A DNA stretch of 64,000 nt from Echinostoma caproni (GCA_900618425.1 UZAN01039570.1:19977-83976), one strand, 5' to 3'; positions 45,626 to 59,740 are shown, numbered from the stretch's first letter. Numbers and translations are program-made. Notes: generated by a model from the letters alone, not told the origin.

Positions 45626-47110
45626 ATATTGATAAACAAGAAAATCTATTTTGTGTACCATGCTTACCAGGTTTGATGGTAAACGTTAGCATGCAGCTTG
45701 GGAGATGATAACTGATTGGGAAACCTGAGTGTTCAGTTTTGAGCTAGGAACCAAGCAACAATAGGCGCAGTGAACTCTGGTTGGTAGAGAGCCACCTCGA
45801 GGATTCCGACGCGGGCGCCGTGTGGTAAAGCAGATGGTGACTGTGTTCATGACGAAAACCGGTCACGTGTTTGCTGTACCAGTCGTACAGCAAAGCTCAG
45901 TCACCATGGTCTAGTACGCCAACCACTGTCTGCCGAAAGTGCGGGGGGTTGTTGCTAGGCATTTCCCAAGGACTCGAGCTCTAGGGACATTTGTGCACCA
46001 CGCAACACACCTGCACACAAATCCCATGTCTTCGGCAATTTTATGGCTAGAGAACTCATCCAGGAGGTTGATCCCCACTCTACAGTTCAGACATTCTTCC
46101 GTAAGAATGTTCATGTTTTCAAATGTGATGCGTGGAATCCGATACGAGTCACTAACAACTGTAGTGGAGGCCTTCATTGAAATGGTCGAAGGGTTACTCC
46201 CTTCTGCATAATAGAGCTGCTTCACGAACTAGTTTGAGGGCATGGAGCTGTGCATGGATGCTGGCGGAGAATACTTCGGGAAAACGAAATGCATATTTTT
46301 GTGTAACAAGTGAAAATTCCTGGGCTTCCGGAAACGTTTTGCACAGCCCTCGCATCATTTTAAAATTTTGTCATTATTTCGCAATCGAGTTTGTTTTCAA
46401 AGGGTGATCGAATTGCTCCAGCATTATTTTTACTGATTACATTTTCACTTCGTCTTGATATTTAACTGGCTATTTTGAAGATCGTTTTATCGCCGCAATA
46501 CTGGGCAACCAACAATACATGCTCCCAAACTTGATATCATTTTATTGAAAAACAGCTTAATTTCTCTGGAATTAGCGCCCGGAGCGAGGATGAAGACGGA
46601 CACATTGCACTTGATAAAGACCTTACTTTGTGTTCAGTTAAAACCTGTGAGAAAACCCCATGCGACCTTACTGATATTTGTGGTTTGCAGACTATCGTTT
46701 TTCCGGGAGACCATCGATGAAACACAGCTCCCTTCCTGATGGTCTTGAGGGGAATAGTATGGACCATATATTTTATGGGGAGAGAAATCCTATTGCCCTG
46801 ATTAACGTAAAAAATTGCAGTCGTGAATATAATACAAAATACTAGTCACTTTATAAACTAGGTCAAAAGTATTATAAAATTTCGTGTGTAATCAACAATA
46901 GTGAGCAGTAAACAGCTTATCTGTTCTTGCTTGGACCAATCAGCTATGCAGTATATTTGTATTTACGCGGAGCCTCTGACCATGTACCTCCAAGTATGGA
47001 GCCGAAACCTGTATCTCTGGGCTACATTTCCAAAGGCCAGTGTTCTTGGTGAATGGAAGTCGATCTTGTTTTTTACAGGGATCATGGTTTATAGGTTTAT
47101 GATGATACTC
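45626..47110. other. GC-richer stretch, possible unidentified repeat
   Basis: 45780-46260 is GC-richer than its neighbours and has overlapping frames of about 90-104 codons on both strands (45911-46225 minus, 45939-46211 plus). I recognise neither. Nested inverted repeats occur at 45835-45906: tggtgactg...cagtcacca enclosing ttgctgtac-cagtc-gtacagcaa. It may be a fragment of an old mobile element. Confidence 0.35.
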
Positions 47111-47292
47111 GGGCGGTGGTGGCCCGGTGGTAACGTCACCAATTATCACCCGGAGGACCAGTGTTCGAATCCCACCACCACCGCCTGACTTTCCCCATTT
47201 GTGTGTTATATGGCAGCTCTTTGATTGGCCGCCTCGCCCTTCCTGAAAATTTTATCTTTGTATATTCAATAAAAGGAAGTAAAATAAAAAAA
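47111..47292 (+). mobile_element. tRNA-derived SINE, family 2, copy 3
   Basis: Head gggcggtggtggcccggtgg, B-box-like gttcgaatccc near 47163, complementary closing ccaccaccaccgcc, body with cgcccttcctga, and tail attcaataaaaggaagtaaaa. More diverged from copies 1 and 2 than these are from each other. Confidence 0.75.
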
Positions 47293-50200
47293 GAATGTTC
47301 TTCAATTTACATTACCCTGGCAATCAACGAGATTGCTTAAAACAGTTGGTGCGTATTGATATGCACGATCAGCATGTATTCTGATTCAACGTAAATCACA
47401 CTTTTTGAGTAAATTCATTCGGTTGGGACAACTAACAACTACAATAAAATAAACAATCGTTAAGCTAAAATTTCCCGGGTTAAGGATAAGTTTATTTTGA
47501 ATTTTTCCCCTCACTTCGATGTCTTTATTCTCCTGGGATTTGAACCAAGTCGATCTGATCTTGACTTGGCTGGGAAACAATAACTGCTTAATTTCCAAGA
47601 CATAAAATTCGTCTATTAGACCGTAGACGGTGGAACCTGAGATCATCGCATTTTCCCGGTCTCTGCAAAAGTAAATTCAATGGCACACCACGCTCATCAG
47701 GTCTGACTTATTCTAACTATGTCAATTGAACAGCAATAGCCCGAATAGTCGAGAACTGCTAAACAATCTGAAAGCATGATTTACAAACGTTGTTGGTCCC
47801 ACCTCACAAAAAATATACTTGAATTGCATGCTCAATATTAGATGGACACCAAAAAGCGTCCCGTTTGGATCTGACAAGTAGATTAATCAATCTCCCAAGT
47901 TAGGAGAACTTTCTTGTTTTCTGCCACGTGTTGGCAGCAAAACCCATAGGATTCACATTTGAAAACGTTTACCGCCTGATTTAAACAATGAATATCTCGA
48001 TGGATCCATTTAGTTTTTCACCGGCATCCTGGGTTTAGGTTTTACTTCTTAGGAGATTAATTATTTCTTAAATAGTTAAATATATTTTTGTGCACCAGTA
48101 ATCACTGTGATGTCCCGCAGAAGTATTGCACAGCTACTTTGTCCTGTTTGGGACTCACCAACAGTTGATCCACAAACTTTCAGCAAAATAGGTAGCCAGC
48201 ACTATCGTTTCACTGAGGAATAAATCTGTTGATGGATAGAGAATAACACATGAATGAGGAGTTGTGTTCATTAACTCAATCACTTAAAAGGAATTTGACA
48301 TTTTTCGAATTATTATCTTTATATCAGAAGACCATAGAGATACGTTTTTTACCAGTATCAATCCACCAACTTGTACAATAATAATCGTTTGGCAACAATC
48401 TAATGCCTTTCACATTCACTCCCTTTGATCTACTGTTGATATGTCTGGTACAGTAAGGTGATGCTTTCATTAGTATCATTAGGACTCAGCTAGACTCTTC
48501 AATACAGGCTGCTGGACTATCCGTACCATTACCAATATTTGTCAAAGACCGTGCGATTGGTAAATTAAAATTCAACTCTCACAATGCTTCACGATCTGAT
48601 CCGCTTCCGTTAATTCTGAAATGCTGCACAGCGTCCTCCTCTTTTATTTATGATTGGTTTATTTTGGATTCCATATCTTCCTCTTAGAAATTCAATAGTG
48701 ATCATAGGCGTAGTGACACCGTATTGCCATCTACTAACTGCAAACACCTCGCATGAATAGAACTCAAGTGCTCTGGAATGCACATTATCGATCCGTGCTT
48801 TCCCGCATTTAGCACTGGAATATAATTCAAGGTAACATTTTGCCCAGCTATTACGCGGTTTTCTCACCTAGAAACAAGTGAAAGGAATCTGCTTACACGT
48901 GTAAAAAATTTGGATTTCTGCCTATTAATCGATTCTGTATCTTCACATGCAGACATTCTACCACACTTGCTACATTGCTACGTTCTGCTTATTTCAGTTT
49001 GAGTTTTAAGGATTGACAAAACATTTGCAGAATCAGTATGACAATCAGATTCACCAATGATATCCACATTCCACATTGGCTACATGTATAGTGACAACAC
49101 TGCAATTTACGTAAAATTTTCTGTCACCGCATCTTGTCTGATTGCACTCAGTTATTTAGTCCCGTTTCACGTAAATTTCTTTCTCCTTCAGCTACACAGA
49201 AAAAAATAATGCTTCTACATGGCTACATATCCGCTTACCTTCAGTCTGTGGTTCCTTATTGGTGGAAATGTTCAAACCAAACCATCTCACCAAATGCCGA
49301 GGTTGTGAGAATACTCTGTTGACTGGAAATATTTCCTTTCCGACCTCGTGCTTTGATTACATTTTTCCTAGGGTGAAATTCTACTAATGGTGAATTATCC
49401 CACTGAGAACAGTGCTGAAAATTACCCCGAAGAATGTTTGGCGAATAAAGCAACTACTTGATTTTCAAAGCAAAAGTTTTATGCTTCATCACTGTTAATC
49501 GTTTCTCGGTGAAAAATGAGAAGTATCGTAGTGTTCCGGGTATAAGGACATCACATGGCATAGGCTTATGCCACTGTTTTGTGTTGTATCATTGCTGGAA
49601 TGTGAGGTATACCAAACTTTCATCAAGTTACTGGCTGAAACATTCAATCAATGACGCCCAAAGATGCGAGATGGGAGAGCGTTCAAAGCGGTTCATGCTC
49701 TGAGGGCCAAAGAATACCACTGGCTTCCCAGTCTATATTTTCGGAGCATTCACTTGAAATAATGACCGCTGAAGTGGATATTGGGCAAAAATGTGAGCAG
49801 CGGGTGTCATAGATGGTTTAGTTTCTGTAATATTTCATGCTCAAGAAAATATTCTCCATTTTAGCGGAACTGAGTGGATTATCATCCCGGGGATTTTTAT
49901 TTCTTCGCATAGGTGAAAGAATGCAATGCCTTGACCATAATAATGGCTTTCCTTCGTGGACATTCTATGATCCTATGCTCGTGTGGTAGCAATGGACTCC
50001 AGGCTGTTACACTCTGTGAACTATCCAATTTACGTTGACAGCAGACTTGGGAACAACGCCGATTCAAACCGACCGAAAAAATGCCTTAGCAAACCGATAT
50101 ACTTTACAGCTGTCTTGGAGCAATTTATCAACTACCTTAATTGTCCTTCGATAATGATGCCCAGGTCCTTCAGCTCTGTTAAATTTCTATTTACTCCGGT

Positions 50201-52336
50201 TCGTCATTCTTCAAGCACAGTTTGCTTTAGTGTTATACATACACACAAATAATCAAATAAATAATTGAAAGCTGTTAAATTTAATTGCCGTATTTACTCT
50301 CAAAGATTTAGAATTTTTCTCAAATATTTGCACCCTGGCTAATGGTCATTCTGTGCAAAATAGTAGAAGATCGATTCATTCAGCACCTGTCATCAAAAGT
50401 GATTTTGAATTTGAAATGTCCCTATCGTTGTGTTGTTATTCAAATTGAACAAGTTAAAGTTTCAAATCGCTTTCCACTTAAAATGATCCCTATTGGATGT
50501 TTCTAATATTATTGGTTCTCAACCTTTTACGAACGTATGTCTCTTTATCCTGTTACCAGTGATTTTTCTCAGTTGTTTACTTTGAGAATCTGCGACTTTT
50601 ATCAATTTTTTCCTAAGAGTTATTCACAGACCACGTTGGCAAGCAGTAAGCTCCTGTTGAGTTAACATAGCAGAGAAAAGGATCGCGTGTGACGCTCCAA
50701 AAGATAGCAGCTGCATAGTAAATCTGAACGCACTTTTCTTATGACTACTGGCAGCAGAAGATGTTTATTCATGAACGCTGAATAACTATTGAATCTTTTG
50801 ATTGAAAATAAGTAACATTTTACCTAGTAGTTTATGTATTTTTTAGAGAGGGAAGCTAGCATGTTGCATAGGTTCCGCACAGAAAAGCAATTAAGAACAA
50901 CCCCACCCCGATGCGAATTTCACCAAACCCCTGGAATTTCAAATACCTTTTGAAAATGTGATAACGTGTTACATTTAACTCATGAAAGTCACGTATATGC
51001 GTATATGTATATAGAATGCATATAAAAAGAAATTTCTGTATAACACGAAGGGATATTTGTCGTTCCAATTGTGCAAGCCGAGCAACGAATACGTTTTATG
51101 TATTCACTCAGAGAGAAGCAGAACTAGCCCGATGTATATCACCTACCATCTTCGGCATACCACAATCTTTCTTTGAAGTGAAGATTAACCGGGTGGTATA
51201 TAACCTATGCACATTAAACCACTGATTCATGTGTAACTAATTCATGGGCAACTGACTGATCGCTATCCACGCTACATGGTTACATTAATGACGACTCAAA
51301 TCAATCGCCATTTGCCTCCCATGTTCATGTTTGTCTTGAATCGGTGGCTCCATGACAATAATCAACATCTGATCTGAATCCCCAAATGAGCTTACAGGTT
51401 GACTTATATGTCCACTTTGGTAATCTGGAAAAAAGTGGTCCCGCCATCAACTGTTCGCCAAAATATATACAGTTACCATATCAACATGGAAATCCGCTTC
51501 TTTCCGCCTTGCATCAACAGCGCAGCCACTTGGACATTACGGTTTCCTTACTCTACCTTTCTGTTCCCAAAATTATGCACACAGTTTTTTGTGTCACGTT
51601 CATGAAAAGCGTAAGACAAGGATATTGCGCAAAAGAATTATGGAGAAACAACATGGGGATAGTTTCAGATCAATAGCAAAAAACAGATTAATAATCATTC
51701 CACAAATATCAATAATACAAAAATGGTATACAAGTGAACTTCGGCAATCCTGGATGAAACCCTTTATCTGGATCCCCTTAAACTGTTTTACTTTGCAAAA
51801 TCGTTGATAGGATTTCACAGATTTTGCAAGGCACTATACAAATTTAAGCCTCAACTACATGGATGTAACAACGAATAACAAATAGCACTACTGTCGAACG
51901 GGTTCGGGGTCAGTGATCAAAATGGGGCTGATGTGACCAGCTATTCATGGAGTGTTTACATACTTCGGGTATGTGAATGTGAGTGATTGGATTTACGGTA
52001 ATATCATAATAGAATAACTTCATGATTTGTGTTGTAAGTGACCTGAACTCAGCAGACCGATGAGACAACGTGCTTCTTTTCACACAGGCATTACACAAGC
52101 GAGGATCTAAGTCTTTGCTGCACAGTGTATACAGTAATGGTTTTACATTTGTCCATCGCTTTCTTAAGCCGCAAAAGGCTACGATTTGTCATTGCGTGAT
52201 TCAACCTCCGCATCTTTAGATGATTGAGCATTCGCGCCTAAATTAATGTATTCAGTTGGATTAGGCTTTTGAGACAACGGCTGTTTTACCGAAGGTGTTG
52301 GTATACGCATGGGAGTGGAGACAATAATTCAGTTGA
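47293..52336. other. Non-coding stretch, no gene seen
   Basis: About 5 kb of AT-rich DNA with many open frames under 100 codons, none with a domain or splice context I can support. I see no nameable repeat. Confidence 0.45.
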
Positions 52337-52702
52337 CTACGTCGTAGACAACGTTGGAGGTTTGCTAACTAGTTGACTAACTTTCATGTTTCTTATGCCA
52401 CTTTTGGAAAAAACACTTTTGGGAGAAGTTACAAACATGTTCTCCCTCGCTGTTGCCCGAGGAGGCCGGGCAATAAACACAACCAGATGTCGATTTAATT
52501 GTAGAATGTTTATCAATGGTCCGCTTTCATCCTTAAAATAATCCTCCTTGTAGATTTTACGTGAATCGTGAAATAATGTGTACATGTCGCCGGTTTTACA
52601 TGCCATTGGGTTGAAACTGGTGAAGTTTAAGTATAACCAAAACCAAGGTTCCATAAAAGTGTCACCTTGACTGCCGCGAACACATCCCCAGCAGAAATGC
52701 AA
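52337..52702 (-). pseudogene. Penelope-like RT thumb fragment (probable)
   Basis: A 121-codon minus-strand frame contains WLYLNFTSFNPMACKTGDMY, LFHDSRKIYKEDYFKDE and LINILQLNRHLVVFI. The order and spacing resemble the PLE region after motif C, where an xxYLNFxSFxP block is followed by an LFxRAxRI block and an LxxNGYPxxFI block. Neither the catalytic motifs nor the GIY-YIG domain is recognisable nearby. This is the only PLE fragment on the minus strand. The assignment rests on pattern memory and needs a profile search. Confidence 0.45.
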
Positions 52703-55700
52703 TGGGCAAACTCATGTTTTCTACTTGTTTCTTCAATTTTGTACCGGAAAAGCAGCATTATTTTTGCTGAAATCTACTTTCGTAACTTATGTCGCAAAGA
52801 CACTTATGTCCTGAGAATGTTTGAACTTACGCTCACGATCTGCGAATCCTGCTAATAGCGAAACGGAGACATATTGGAGCAACCTATTGGAAGTGCAGTA
52901 TGACGCAGATTCCACAAAGAATGCTGCGCGTGATTTTCACCACACATTATTGTATTGAGTAAATAGCTGACTTTTTGTAGAACCGAGATGTTGCAACTTG
53001 CTAATATTACGGAACTCTGTCCACACCAGATCCACACCTCTTGTTTGTCAACCCTTGACCATTTATCATAATTAAATGTGTAGGTTTAACGGATATACAT
53101 AATGATTCGGTCGGTGGAGTTGGCGGTATCGAAGTGTTGATCCGGAGGAACACAGATAATATCCCGACCAGGTGAGTGCCCGCCAGGTGTAATCACTTCA
53201 CGCACATCTACTTCTCCCGTGGCAAAACAGCAATGTCACTTGATCTTTCAAATCCTGAGATCTTGAATTGTTGAGAAAAAGAGATGACAGCCTCAGATTG
53301 CGTGTTGGTTGTATAATGCTAAATCAAACAACTATAAAGATTGCATTCTCATTTCCACAAATCAAAAATATCCATGATGTACTTCAGTATTTTAAAATAA
53401 AAAGCTGAATATTGGTAGGAAGATAGATGAAACGTCATTTTCCAAAGCACCTGAATTATAAGAATTTTAAACGATGTTGTTAAGACATTGAATGTTTATA
53501 CAGCATTTCAAAACCTGACGAAAACTTGCCACAAAGGGTTTGGTTCCAAAGAATTGTTACATACCCGGAAAAACCCCACGGTTCAAAGAATCACAGGAAG
53601 TGAACATGCAAAACCTGGGGACCGATCCAGAANACAGATGAAAGCAGAACTTCGGCTAGATTATTGAAACAACCATTTCATGCAAACTTCAGCTACATAC
53701 TTACGACACATAAATTGGGGCCTGGTATCTAAACCTACATGAATTAAATTTACAAAATGGAATCCTGACTCTGAACAATAATATGGAAAAGGTTTTGAAA
53801 TATTTTGGAGGAGAACTTCGATACAAGCCATTGATTTATCTCTTAGATTAAGTAGAATAGAACGGATTGTTCAAATGAAATTCTCAGAGTAAAGTATCAA
53901 TTCAGTAACGGCTTGATAGTTCATTCTGAGTACTGATCGTAGTAAAAATGCAATACTTTCTTTTCCCGGAATAGACATAAAAGAAGCCGAATTTTGGGCA
54001 AAATAGACCTAACTATTGCCCCACGAGGACGAAAAGGTTGCACATTTTGCTTTTTTTGAAGATTTCAGGGGCATCACCTAATCGTCTTTAAACTCATCTT
54101 GTCGAAAATCAGCCAATCCTTTCTTTATCCGTAAAACGACAAAGTTTCTGACGGTCAAGTTGCACGGTCATGGGATTGAGAAGAAAAGTGTGACATTTGT
54201 TAGCAACATCGCCCCGGAAAATGAAAACCAATATGGATATGCTGTCCCGCAGCTCTGCATGATGCCACGGAGATTGCCCATCAATCAAAATGTAGCGGAA
54301 ATGTTGCGGCAACAGGCAGAATTTGACAACATGCATAAACTTCAATGAAATGATCCGAAAACGGCATCTGCATATGACCGACTTCTTTTTGGAAATGATC
54401 GGTCGTCAAGCAGCTAGATAGACAGAGGAAGGTACGATTTCAAAGGGAGTTTTGGAATTAACTGTGTAGCGTGGAAGAAGTGACCTAAGTTCGCCGCTAA
54501 TCAGACTAAAATTCACGGACATTGGTACTTCCGAGGTAGAGTAAAAAGACTCTATGGGATAAACATGTACACGTAGTTCAAGCTGGTATCAAAATATCAA
54601 AATTTAACAGGAGAGTGCGCTTTCGGTGACGTACCTTCATAAAAGGGTAGCACAACTTATGAAGTGAAATGGAGTTTAATGGAAGGTTCCTTAGCCATTC
54701 TACGGTGATCGGGAAGCGTTATACGGAATAATAAAGGGATCGGCATTGACACACTGAAGTTTCAACTGTGCAATCTTGCGCACCAGAGCTATATCCTTCC
54801 TATAATGTATTATTTCACGAAGTGGTAAGAAGCTACTCCGATTACATTGGTGACACTCAGATCTTGACGGCTGCAATCTTGGGCCGATGGATCAACAAAT
54901 CAGGAGCACCAGGGTAACGGAATTTAAACCAGTATATATCACTTGTGGAGAACTTGTTGCTCCCCAGAGTTATACTGAAGTCCTAAGCGAACTTCAAACT
55001 TGACGAATGGAATCGCAAGCACTCACACAAACAAGAGAAGAAGCCAGAAATATGATAATGGAACGCTTCATGTTTTGTTTGACGGTTGAGGGCTTAGACC
55101 ACGGAGTGATAAACGTCTATCAAAGTTCGGTGGCCAAACACTGATGATAGACTCCCTCAGTGCAGCAAATCTGATTCCTCACAGACGAGTGGAAGGGCAA
55201 TACAACTGGTGAAACTTATTATGCCAAAAGTAAGGGTTGATCTTCCAGTTGACCGATAAATAGTTCCTTAGTGTTAGCGACTTGTGGTTTCACATTTCAA
55301 CTCCAAAACATCGATAGATCTTATACACATTTGTTGCTAGTTCCACTGTCATGAGCTTCTTTACGAGCTCTATGAACTACATAACCCTCAACGAAATCTG
55401 ATGTTGGCGAAATGAAAATGAAGATGTCAGTCATTTTCAGCGATACTCATAGATTTAAAGCGTAGAGCATCTAGGTATATATAAAAGAGCTTCCTAGTTT
55501 GGAAAACAGAAAATTCAGTTCGGAGTTCAAAACTGAGAACAGGGTGTTGACGTTTGTTGGTATTCTATAGCCAAGTGCGAATCGTATCCCGTGGGTATTT
55601 AGCTGATAAAATAATCGACCTCACTAGACCTAGTGTCAAAAGAATTAGGTTTTGATATTTATTGAACAGTATTTCCTTGCAGATGATAGATACTTACTTT

Positions 55701-58700
55701 ATCATTTAAAATATGGCAAAAATTGCGTACAGTCAGTATTCTAATCCCGATGACATCGCCTATCTTCTCCAATTTCCCAGTATCCTGTGCAACCGTTTTT
55801 GATTTCAAATCTACTTTTCTAACTATAAACATTAGAGATATTTTATATTTAACAGTTGAATTGCAGGCATATCGCTATTTTAAAAATCGAATGAGCAGTT
55901 ATCACTCACAAATAACTGATTGAGCACTAAGCGTCAAAATTATAATTTACCAGGCTAATTGGAGCCTGGGGAAACACACTACGTTTCGGACCTCCGTTTC
56001 GAATTTGTTTTGGACCATCATGCATGTTGAAAATAGTCATGCACGCAAAAGAACAGCTCTACTGGATCGCTTTTGTTTTCGTCGGCACGTCAGAAACACA
56101 CACGGGAACACCAACGCTTTTGTATGCAGAGACAAGGTTTATTCCAGCACTGTCATACTGTTACGAGCAATCACTCAGCATCCGAGCCGATTCCCTGCAT
56201 TCTCTTGTCGTTTGCTTTTCCGCGAGCGCATTGAAGATTTTTTCTTTCTCCAATGTCGATTCCGCACAAATGCGGACACAGGCTATCATCAGCTGATCCA
56301 GTTCCCAGTATGCTTCACTGCCTAAAACACTGCACCTGAACGGCGAGCTGTCAATCAGATGGAGGTAGAGAATAGCCCTAGGCGCAAGCTCGCGTAAGTA
56401 TGCACTATTTCAGTCGTGTATTGAGAACGTGCGGANTGCGGACTGCGAAGGCAAACAATAGCGGACCATGTAGTTAGCGAAGAGCACATATGAACTAGTT
56501 TGTTTGTACTAGTCACTCACCACGGTGAGCTGCTCAGCCTTATAGAATATATCGTTCATGAGGTATCAAAACATAAAACAGTTTGCATAATGAATCGTAC
56601 CTGTTCCATCCATCGCAGTTTCACTGACGCACAATTTAGGAACTAAGAGATCGAAAAATAAAATCAAAGTGACTTTCCTTCTTCAAATACTGGAATACAA
56701 ATATTTGAGTCTCCTGAATTTCGATTTATTTAATTACTCAAAACAGCACTCAGTCAAATATCACTGAGGCTTGTTCTGCAATTCCGGATATAACACGTTG
56801 AAAGCAAAATATGTTGGCAAAATGGAGAGCAATAGGAAAGAAATCACGGAAAATTGAAATTGAAAAATATCATAATTCAATGGTTCCGATAGCGGGTAGA
56901 AATAGTACCTGAATAGGTGGTAAGTCGTGAGAGTGAATAGACTGGCTATGAGTGAAGGAGATCACAACAAAGGACGTTTTAGATGACAAAGGCAGAAGCA
57001 CTGAAGAACGACTACCTTATTTACAAGACTACAGTGGAGGTACGCAAACTGTAAAGGTGAGTGTTGACCAAGTTCCGGTAAGCCCTGCAGGAACCAATAG
57101 AAATTGCTATCAAGCGGTTTACATGACTGATAGTACTCACTGGATTTCGTTTGATCTACAGTACGTGAAGTGGAGGGATGAGTTGAGTTTTAGGATAAAA
57201 AACATTCATTGTACAAATGTGGTTTAGTTTTATGATCGAATGGTTTGAGGTATTTAGTAAAGAGAGAAGTTTTAGCTTGTGCTGCTTGTCCAAACCGATT
57301 AGAAACAAGATTGGATTACTCACAAATTTAAGCAGGAGACTAACGTGTAATCCACTAATGCCAACTATAAAACATTTGTTTATTGCGATATCTCCGTGCA
57401 AAGTACCTATATTCTCGAGTGGCGCCGTTGAATTCTTATTTGGCTATTATTTCGTTGACCAGACTAGTTATTCGGTTATTAATTAAGAGTGGCAATCAAA
57501 CAGTGTCAGCTTGTTTTTTGGTAAAACGAAACATAGTGCAGATGCCAAAAAATAAAAGAAACATCCAGCAAAGCACCATGAAAACATTTGGCACTGTAAC
57601 TATGACAAAAGAAACGAACTGAGAGGGGTGTGCTACAAACTCCAGTCAAGTAGAGTGTTTGTTTCATGTTTCATGTTTCATTAAAAAGTCAAATATCACG
57701 TAAACATTCATACTGTTAAACCAGTTGCGCATATTTTACCTTTACAATTACCCCATTTTCGTACCAATCACGTGTGCATGTGAAGGTATGTAAAGGAATG
57801 TATCACAGTAAACACCTCAACAAAACTCACTGCGCAAGAGCACCATTCACATTGAGACTGTAAACCCTTGGTGAGACAGAATCTAGAGTCGGTTACTTCT
57901 GTAATAGCGAAAATCCTCTTGGTAAGGTTACTATAAAAGAAACCTATGTATTGGAATGATTTTTCTCTATTTTACAACCTACTAAGCCAACTGACCAATA
58001 CGATCCGGTAGAACCACCATCATTATTACACTGTTCTCTACTTCGCACTAATTTGTGTAAAGCCTGGAATTTTGCCCCCGAAGAAAGCTGCTTGATGCCC
58101 GAAACGTCTCTGGTACCCAACTCACATGAAGCTTTTTGATCCTCAAGACGCCTTATTTTCTTATTCAAGGTGCCAGTCAAGCTATATAAAGCATAAGCCT
58201 GTATGAGTTACCGATTCTTCTCGAACCGTAAACCAAAACTAAGCAATCTCATCATGACAGTTCCCATTTCATCATCCGTCGAAGGAGCACCGCATTCCAT
58301 CACATTTTGTGAGCAAACGATCGGATTTGCCTTCGGTTGACTATTTTTACGCATTTCGGCAGTCATTCAATGGAACGAGAAATATTCAGTCGACTACTCC
58401 TTTGATTGTCTACTGAATGATATTGATGGCTTTGTTTGAATGCAGATGAATAACCTAATAAAATATTTACATTTTCTACAGTTTCAGAAAAGTAACAGAG
58501 ATACCAGTAATTTACAGCATTAAGGTCTGAGCCATCTCAGCCTGAAAAGCCAAACTGTTAAATTACCGTGACTGTGTCTGGGTTTGAACTCAAACTGCCA
58601 GACTATCACCGGCTTTAACTGGCGCAACCAGAAAAGCAGGGGAATTATACATACTTCATTCGATCCAACAGACGAACTTAGCTGTTTTCAACTTTAGCTT

Positions 58701-59379
58701 CGATTGTATTTATGAAAAGTGCATTAGCTTTCATCCGGTTTAAATGTGACCATATAAGTTCCACCAATTCTAGACGTTACTGATGAGACGATGTGTAAAG
58801 CAGCAACCGAGGAGCGTTTGTCTCACTCTTGACGCATATGCAACTGCCTTGGCTTCACCAGGAAAATTTATTTAACTGTCGGTGACCAGGAATAACAGCA
58901 GCCGATAAATCCGGACCCTAATCCCCCTCATAGGTGGTTCAATGAAGCGAATTCACTATCTGGATTTGCAATTTAAAAAAAGATCAAAACAAAAACCGAC
59001 TATCCGCATCACTCGAACAGCTGACGGGTTGTGCTGTTCAATCTCTGATTGGATTGCCATTCCGTGATGAATATTGGCCAGAAAAACAAACGCACGGTTC
59101 TGTCAATTATTCGGGAGTATGCACCGGGCTGGAACTGTTCGTGCACCTATAAGTTTGCATCATTATGCATAACCGAGCACACATATATGCACTGTTAGAT
59201 TAGAAGAAATGATAAATAACGACGTGCAACAGAAATTGTCTTATACGCCTTCATATAATCCACAACGGGTGCCCAGAGAAACTCTATTTTTTGATTGTAA
59301 TTAATAAAGATATTCACCTCCGGGTTTTTATTTCAATCAGGTTACTATAGTTCAACTATATTACTCAAATGAGCGTTCA
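52703..59379. other. Non-coding stretch, no gene supported
   Basis: About 6.7 kb. A GC-richer patch at 56005-56400 has overlapping open frames and ends in a consensus donor (ctcgc|gtaagt, GT at 56394-56395) preceded by an ATG at 56359, but only 12 codons precede the donor. 54109-54348 has frames of about 60-80 codons on both strands that I do not recognise. Single Ns lie at 53633 and 56436; the second is flanked by tgcgga on both sides. A tttcatg triplication lies near 57662-57682. Confidence 0.4.
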
Positions 59380-59740
59380 CATCCAAATTCAAATTTCAAA
59401 TGCAAATTTCAAATTTTTATTATGGGATATAACTTACAAAGACTTCGCTTTTTCAAATCCCATAGGGTGTTTACACTTTGGTTCGGAACACGAATCACAA
59501 TGTCACACACAGTACATTCATGAAATTACAGTAGTAAGGTAATGTTTTTGACGTGCACAGGAGAATATATTATGTAGCTGGGTGTTGAAAAGCAATGATT
59601 GCCAGTGCATCATCAAGCTGACGCTTGAAAGATACTAATGTCGGGGCACAGACCACGTGAGGGGGTAGAGAGTTCCATGTGCTGCACACTCTGACTGCAA
59701 ACGAGTGACGTCCGTAGGTTTATTTGACGCAGTTCATAGA
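59380..59740 (-). mobile_element. CR1-like LINE 3' end
   Basis: The C-terminal coding end (59570-59719) is followed on the minus strand by about 140 nt of 3' UTR that ends in a short tandem repeat of the type caaatttcaaatg (59380-59420). A 3' microsatellite-like tail is typical of CR1-type LINEs. An 8-bp inverted repeat (tatgggat/atcccata) lies in the UTR at about 59423-59463. The element is heavily 5'-truncated. Confidence 0.7.
59570..59719 (-). pseudogene. CR1-like reverse transcriptase C-terminus
   Basis: About 47 uninterrupted codons read YGRHSFAVRVCSTWNSLPP, then HVVCAPTLVSFKRQLDDAL, ending at a TAA (59570-59572). The HSFxxRxxxxWNxLPxxVVxAxSxxxFKxxLD pattern is the classic C-terminal block of CR1/jockey-type LINE proteins. 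A stop just upstream (about 59720) and loss of frame beyond it show the copy is dead or truncated. Confidence 0.75.

Noticed and set aside
53100..53240. gtcggtggagttggcggta segment resembling a SINE family 2 head
   Set aside because: No B box and no matching body or tail.
56359..56393. Short ATG-to-donor exon (12 codons before gtaagt)
   Set aside because: Too short to distinguish from chance; the longer upstream frame in the same phase is closed by a stop at about 56323.
57944..58180. 78-codon minus-strand frame near a cccgaaacgtct word
   Set aside because: The word recalls repeat flanks in other genomes but nothing else nearby supports a retroelement.
58785..58840. ctgatgagacg in a possible hammerhead context
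   Set aside because: No closing stem II partner and no GAAA at the right distance.
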